Assembly: GCA_020053185.1 (NCBI GenBank)
Contig: JAGVNP010000250.1
Coordinates: 1-9,805, forward strand
Reading direction: 5' to 3'
Source of the DNA: Deltaproteobacteria bacterium
Lineage (GTDB): Bacteria > Desulfobacterota > Desulfomonilia > UBA1062
Length of the DNA: 9,805 nucleotides
Positions 6,186 to 9,805 of the stretch are shown here, in pieces (the first letter of the stretch is position 1; every line of letters starts with the position of its first letter). Below the pieces are notes generated by a model. It was not told the origin of the DNA, did no database searches, and saw nothing but the letters and a program-made list of their open reading frames with translations. Position numbers and translations under genes: made by a program.

Positions 6186-6639
6186 ATTTTTTTGTCTCTT
6201 TATCTTTATACTTCTTATGGAAACTACGGTTGTCCCCTCAATATCAGGTTCTTTGCGAATAGATTTTTTTCTTGCGGCTATCATTGGGTTTGTACTCTAT
6301 GTTCCGTTTTCGTATGGAATCTTTTTCGTATTTGTCGCATCTTTTTTATTGCAGGCGCATTCAGGGATTTTGACAGGCATTTTACCTTTCGTATACATTT
6401 TAGTTTACTTGGGAATCTGGCTGGTGAAGGATTTTGTCTATCTTGAGAACTCCAGGTCCCAATTTATAATTGCTTGCCTGTTTAACATTCTGATAATCGC
6501 TTCTACTGGTTTGATGATGAACAGATGGTTTATGGAAGAAGGAATACGGCAGGTGATTCTGAATACAGCAACAACAGGGTTGTGTGCTCCTCCTTTGATC
6601 TTCTGTATCAATTATTTGTGGCCGGCAAATGAAAAGTAG
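6169..6639 (+). CDS. mreD: Rod shape-determining protein MreD
   Basis: The 156-residue product is almost entirely hydrophobic, with about five membrane segments (near 4-24, 32-62, 67-87, 98-115 and 130-150) and few charges, as expected for MreD, the integral membrane partner of MreC. Early METTVVPSI (17-25) and RIDFFLAAI (30-38) match the usual MreD pattern of an N-terminal helix followed by a short loop and a P/D-containing second segment. Sequence conservation in this family is low, so position between mreC and the PBP2 gene carries much of the weight. ATG 6169 has GGAG at 6156-6159, 9 bases upstream, inside the end of mreC; the stop overlaps the next gene by 11 bases. Confidence 0.88.
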   Translation: MYQVIRFFCLFIFILLMETTVVPSISGSLRIDFFLAAIIGFVLYVPFSYGIFFVFVASFLLQAHSGILTGILPFVYILVYLGIWLVKDFVYLENSRSQFIIACLFNILIIASTGLMMNRWFMEEGIRQVILNTATTGLCAPPLIFCINYLWPANEK

Positions 6640-8455
6640 TATTTCATCAGGCTTACCATTAGAGATTGAGCTTAAAAACAAAGGCATAAAACTTGCTGCC
6701 GCTATTCTTATTCTTTTTTCTATAATCTTTCTGCGGCTCACCTATATGCAGATAATAATGGGCTTCCATTACAAAGAGCTCTCGATGAATAACAGTATAC
6801 GGGTGTTAAACATAAAACCTCCCAGAGGGAAAATTATGGATCGGAACGGCATTGTGCTTGTGGACAACCGGCCGGTGTGTAACCTTGTAGTAATACCAGA
6901 GGATGTCTCAGATCCAGCGAAAGTTTCTTCAAGACTTGCTGAAATATTGGAAATGGATCCTGTGAAGATCGAGGAAGAAATCAAGGCTGGCCTGAAAAGA
7001 CCATACGATCCTGTGTGCATTGCAAAGGACCTCTCGTTTGACCAGATAGCGAGAATTGAATCAGAGATATATACCCTTCCTGGTGTTTCTATAGATGCCA
7101 CCCATGAGAGGGATTATGTGTACAAGGAGCTTGCCTCGCATGTGCTGGGATATGTAGGAGAAGTCTCTGAAAAAGAGCTTTCTTCATCTATAAACAAGAA
7201 AGGGATATATTCTCAGGGCGATGTAATCGGCAAAGGAGGCATTGAGCGGGAGCTTGAGGAGATTCTGCGCGGGAGAAAAGGGCAGAAAGTTTTAGAAGTT
7301 GATGCGACCGGTCATAGTCACGGCATTAAGGAAGAGATTTCTCCTCTTTCAGGAAAAGATGTACGGCTTACCATAGACAAAGACTTGCAGGCAATTGCCG
7401 CAGATTCCCTGGGAGACAGAGCAGGCGCTGTGATAGCCATGGTTCCTTCCACAGGAGAAGTGCTGGTGATGTTAAGCAAACCAGATTATGATCCCAACAT
7501 GTTCCTCTCGCCGATAGCCCCTGAGGCATGGCAGGAGATAATACATAATCCACGCCATCCATTGGAGAACAGGGCATTCAGAGGGCAATATCCTCCGGGA
7601 TCTATATTCAAGATCGTAACTACGTTAGCAGGTCTTTCTACAGGAGTCCTTGATCCGTATGAAAAGGTTCACTGCTCAGGAGACCTGATCCTGGGCGATA
7701 CCCGGTTTATGTGCTGGAAGCAGCCTTTGGGTCACGGAGATGTTGATCTGAACAGAGCAATCATTGAGTCGTGCGATGTGTATTTTTACAGATTAGGAAA
7801 GATGCTGGGCATAGATGCATTCTCTTCATATGCCCTATCCCTGGGTTTTGGTCAGACTACAGGCATAGATCTTTCAGGTGATTCCTCCGGGCTTATTCCT
7901 AGCAGGGAATGGAAAAGAGCAAAGCTGAAGAAAACATGGTATACAGGAGAAACCTTGATTATGGCAATCGGCCAGGGCTTTTTGAGGGTAACTCCGCTCC
8001 AGATGGCAAAGGTAATGAGTGCAGTGGTAAATGGAGGTGACATTTATACTCCAAGACTAATAGCTTCAGGCGAGCCAAAGTTGGAGAAGAAACTGGATGT
8101 GCCTGGTGAGCAATTAGAGATAATAAAGAATGCATTAAGGGGTGTGGTGGAAGATCCTGCAGGAACTGCGCATAACATATGGGATCCGGTGCTTTCCGTC
8201 GGAGGAAAGACTGGAACAGCGCAGGTGGTGAAGAAGATAAGGTCAGGAATCCCGGATGAGTCTGATATTCCCTATAGGTATAGAGATCATGCATGGTTTT
8301 TGGGTTTTTCTCCTGTAGATGATCCTGAGATTCTGGTTATAGTTGTTGTAGAACATGGCGGACATGGCGGAAGTATTGCTGCCCCTATAGGCAGGGATGT
8401 GATAAAGGGATATTTTTTCTTAAAGAGTAGCAGATGGATAAGTGGTCAAAGTTAA
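6629..8455 (+). CDS. mrdA: Penicillin-binding protein 2, peptidoglycan D,D-transpeptidase
   Basis: PBP2 is the class B transpeptidase that cross-links new side-wall peptidoglycan together with RodA. The 608-residue product has a short cytoplasmic N-terminus, one transmembrane anchor (about 19-42), the pedestal domain beginning with PPRGKIMDRNG (64-74), GGIERELE (203-210), and a C-terminal transpeptidase domain (about 265-600). Catalytic motifs are the nucleophile Ser325 in PPGSIFK with Lys328, SCD (381-383, an SxD form seen in PBP2 proteins instead of SxN), and KTGTAQV (527-533). GIDLSGDSSGLIP (412-424) and WYTGETLIMAIGQG (437-450) are also PBP2-like and separate it from FtsI. The start overlaps mreD by 11 bases and the end overlaps rodA by 22, so coupled synthesis is expected. 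It appears complete and active. Confidence 0.96.
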   Translation: MKSSISSGLPLEIELKNKGIKLAAAILILFSIIFLRLTYMQIIMGFHYKELSMNNSIRVLNIKPPRGKIMDRNGIVLVDNRPVCNLVVIPEDVSDPAKVSSRLAEILEMDPVKIEEEIKAGLKRPYDPVCIAKDLSFDQIARIESEIYTLPGVSIDATHERDYVYKELASHVLGYVGEVSEKELSSSINKKGIYSQGDVIGKGGIERELEEILRGRKGQKVLEVDATGHSHGIKEEISPLSGKDVRLTIDKDLQAIAADSLGDRAGAVIAMVPSTGEVLVMLSKPDYDPNMFLSPIAPEAWQEIIHNPRHPLENRAFRGQYPPGSIFKIVTTLAGLSTGVLDPYEKVHCSGDLILGDTRFMCWKQPLGHGDVDLNRAIIESCDVYFYRLGKMLGIDAFSSYALSLGFGQTTGIDLSGDSSGLIPSREWKRAKLKKTWYTGETLIMAIGQGFLRVTPLQMAKVMSAVVNGGDIYTPRLIASGEPKLEKKLDVPGEQLEIIKNALRGVVEDPAGTAHNIWDPVLSVGGKTGTAQVVKKIRSGIPDESDIPYRYRDHAWFLGFSPVDDPEILVIVVVEHGGHGGSIAAPIGRDVIKGYFFLKSSRWISGQS

Positions 8456-9525
8456 TTCATAATATCGATTGGGATATACTCGCTGCGGTCTTTGGTATTA
8501 TCCTCATAGGACTGCTATGTCTATACAGCGCAACGAGCCTGCAAAGTATCAATATCTTTTTTAAGCAGATCTTATGGGTATTCGTAGGGCTTACTGTGAT
8601 GCTTGTATTCTTTATGATAGATTATAGGGATCTGATGCGTCTCGCATGGCCTATTTATATACTAACATTAATACTTCTTACACTTGTGCTGGTAATCGGT
8701 ACAGAGGCAGGAGGGGCAAGGCGGTGGCTTTCTCTTGGTTTTTTTGGCGTTCAGCCATCTGAGATTGCAAAGATCATGGTTATAATATGGGCTGGATTTT
8801 ATGGTGTAAAAAGGGAGCAGACCGAGCCATATAACTTAAGAGAGTTATTATTGTTTTTTGTTGTATTGTCTGTTCCTGTTGTCCTCACCCTTTTGGAGCC
8901 GGACCTTGGAACTGCCGGCATCATTGTGCTTATTGCAATGGGTACGATCTTTGTAGTGGGAATGAAAAAGTCTGCCGTGATTGCTACAAGTGTTTTTGCG
9001 GCATGCATGATTCCCGTGTTGTGGTTGTCCCTGAAGGGTTATCAGCGGCAGAGGATATTGTCTTTTCTTGATCCACAAAGCGATCCTCTTGGCTCGGGCT
9101 ATCATGCTCTTCAATCTAAGATTGCTGTCGGCTCAGGTGGCCTTATAGGCAAAGGTTTTCTGCACGGCACCCAGACTCAGTTGATGTTTCTGCCTGAGCA
9201 TCACACGGATTTTATCTTTTCAGTTTTTGCAGAAGAATGGGGGTTTATCGGGTCATTTATCGTGCTCCTCCTGTACACTGTTCTGGTAACAAAGATTGTA
9301 TCAATAGGCAGCAAAGCCAAGGATAAATTTGGAGCGCTTTTGTGTTTCGGGATCGCTATTTACTTTTCACTCCATGTGTTTATCAATATTGGTATGGCAA
9401 TAGGCATACTTCCTGTGGTCGGTGTGCCCTTGCCATTCATCAGCTATGGCGGGTCATTTATGCTGACGAACATGGCCTGTATCGGGATTGTTCTCAGCGT
9501 ATCCTGGCGGAGATTTATTTTCTAA
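8434..9525 (+). CDS. rodA: Rod shape-determining protein RodA, SEDS peptidoglycan glycosyltransferase
   Basis: RodA polymerises lipid II into glycan strands as the SEDS partner of PBP2. The 363-residue product has about ten membrane segments and normal family length. Signature blocks are the N-terminal LIGLLCLYSAT (24-34), GGARRWLSLGFFGVQPSEIAK (93-113), LEPDLGTA (154-161), the large extracytoplasmic loop with YQRQRILSFLDP (203-214) and GSGGLIGKG (233-241), PEHHTDFIF (254-262) carrying the catalytic Asp259, and PLPFISYGGS (332-341). PEHHTDFIF and the position directly after PBP2 favour RodA over FtsW. The ATG at 8434 lies 22 bases inside mrdA. It is the last gene of the operon; I see no clear terminator in the 93 bases that follow. 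Confidence 0.96.
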   Translation: MDKWSKLIHNIDWDILAAVFGIILIGLLCLYSATSLQSINIFFKQILWVFVGLTVMLVFFMIDYRDLMRLAWPIYILTLILLTLVLVIGTEAGGARRWLSLGFFGVQPSEIAKIMVIIWAGFYGVKREQTEPYNLRELLLFFVVLSVPVVLTLLEPDLGTAGIIVLIAMGTIFVVGMKKSAVIATSVFAACMIPVLWLSLKGYQRQRILSFLDPQSDPLGSGYHALQSKIAVGSGGLIGKGFLHGTQTQLMFLPEHHTDFIFSVFAEEWGFIGSFIVLLLYTVLVTKIVSIGSKAKDKFGALLCFGIAIYFSLHVFINIGMAIGILPVVGVPLPFISYGGSFMLTNMACIGIVLSVSWRRFIF

Positions 9526-9577
9526 TTGCAGTTTACTTAAAGTAAGTAACCCAAGCGTCTGTTTGAAAAATCAATCC

Positions 9578-9607
9578 TTGACCTTGCGTATACGCATGTG
9601 GGATACT
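9578..9607 (+). promoter_or_regulatory. Candidate promoter with an embedded 12-bp palindrome upstream of the XPB helicase gene
   Basis: TTGACC (9578-9583, five of six to the -35 consensus) and GATACT (9602-9607, four of six to the -10 consensus) are 18 bases apart. The perfect palindrome TGCGTATACGCA occupies 9585-9596, almost the whole spacer, where a bound repressor would block RNA polymerase. The predicted start near 9614 would leave only about five bases before the ATG at 9619, which fits the lack of a ribosome site there. The operator reading is an inference; I do not recognise the palindrome as a known site. Confidence 0.4.
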
Positions 9608-9618
9608 TAAGCGTTTAA

Positions 9619-9805
9619 ATGAATAACATGAATAAACCAATTATAGTTCAGAGCGATGGCACGATCCTTTTGGAGGTGCAGACTCCTGAATATGAAGCAG
9701 CAAGGGATGCAGTACTTCCCTTCACCGAGCTTGTAAAGTCCCCTGAATATGTCCATACCTACAGGATCTCGCCCTTAAGCATCTGGAATGCAGCGTCTTT
9801 AGGCA
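9619..9805 (+). CDS. XPB/Ssl2-family DNA repair helicase, 5' end only
   Basis: An open frame runs from ATG 9619 to the right edge (62 codons visible). The text includes KPIIVQSDGTILLEVQTPEY (6-25) and SPEYVHTYRISPLSIWNAAS (41-60), which closely recalls the N-terminal domain of bacterial XPB helicases such as the mycobacterial one, where an IVQSD..LLEV block is followed by PEHVHTYRITPLALWNA. XPB is a superfamily 2 DNA helicase linked to nucleotide excision repair and transcription in eukaryotes and archaea; its bacterial role is less settled. The helicase motors lie beyond the window. A second ATG at 9628 is an alternative start; neither has a good Shine-Dalgarno sequence. It lies 93 bases after rodA with its own candidate promoter, so it is probably a separate unit. 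Confidence 0.8.
   Translation, partial: MNNMNKPIIVQSDGTILLEVQTPEYEAARDAVLPFTELVKSPEYVHTYRISPLSIWNAASLG

Noticed and set aside
9532..9545. Intrinsic terminator after rodA
   Set aside because: Only a weak TTACT/AGTAA stem is present, with no GC-rich arm and no following T-run.
9342..9545. Plus-strand open frame of 67 codons overlapping the end of rodA
   Set aside because: It is out of frame with the conserved rodA C-terminus (PLPFISYGGS) and shows no ribosome site or homology.

Overview
The window looks like chromosomal DNA of a Gram-negative, rod-shaped, probably anaerobic bacterium, most plausibly Desulfobacterota (former Deltaproteobacteria) or a relative such as Nitrospirota. The evidence is a siroheme-dependent (Ahb) heme biosynthesis gene, a complete MreBCD-PBP2-RodA elongasome operon and a bacterial XPB-type helicase. 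Most genes are near 45-50 % GC by eye. This placement is an inference from gene families, not from a marker gene.

Layout. (i) 1-613, minus strand: 5' part of an AT-rich gene for an unrecognised membrane-anchored, partly coiled-coil protein that runs off the left edge. (ii) 614-1151: non-coding and packed with hairpin-forming inverted repeats. (iii) 1152-2894, plus strand: ahbB (siroheme decarboxylase subunit) and hemL (glutamate-1-semialdehyde aminomutase), a two-gene tetrapyrrole unit. (iv) 2891-3901, minus strand: a GlmU-type uridylyltransferase that lacks the acetyltransferase half; its stop codon overlaps the hemL stop codon on the opposite strand. (v) 3902-4329: divergent intergenic region with a good sigma70-like promoter for the glmU-like gene, a 111-bp imperfect inverted repeat and a weak candidate promoter for mreB. 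(vi) 4330-9525, plus strand: mreB-mreC-mreD-mrdA-rodA, with every junction overlapping. (vii) 9526-9618: short gap with a 12-bp perfect palindrome inside the spacer of a candidate promoter. (viii) 9619-9805: start of an XPB/Ssl2-family helicase that runs off the right edge.

How the genes work together. HemL makes 5-aminolevulinate at the entrance of tetrapyrrole synthesis, and AhbB acts late, decarboxylating siroheme on the way to heme. The GlmU-like enzyme would supply UDP-GlcNAc, the first precursor of peptidoglycan. The mre/mrd operon encodes the machine that inserts new peptidoglycan along the cell side wall: MreB filaments, the MreC/MreD membrane scaffold, the PBP2 transpeptidase and the RodA glycosyltransferase. 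The XPB helicase is probably a separate DNA-repair unit.

I found no convincing new multi-gene system. The points most worth a second look are the truncated GlmU, the palindrome inside the XPB promoter, and two repeat-rich intergenic regions that share a short motif.
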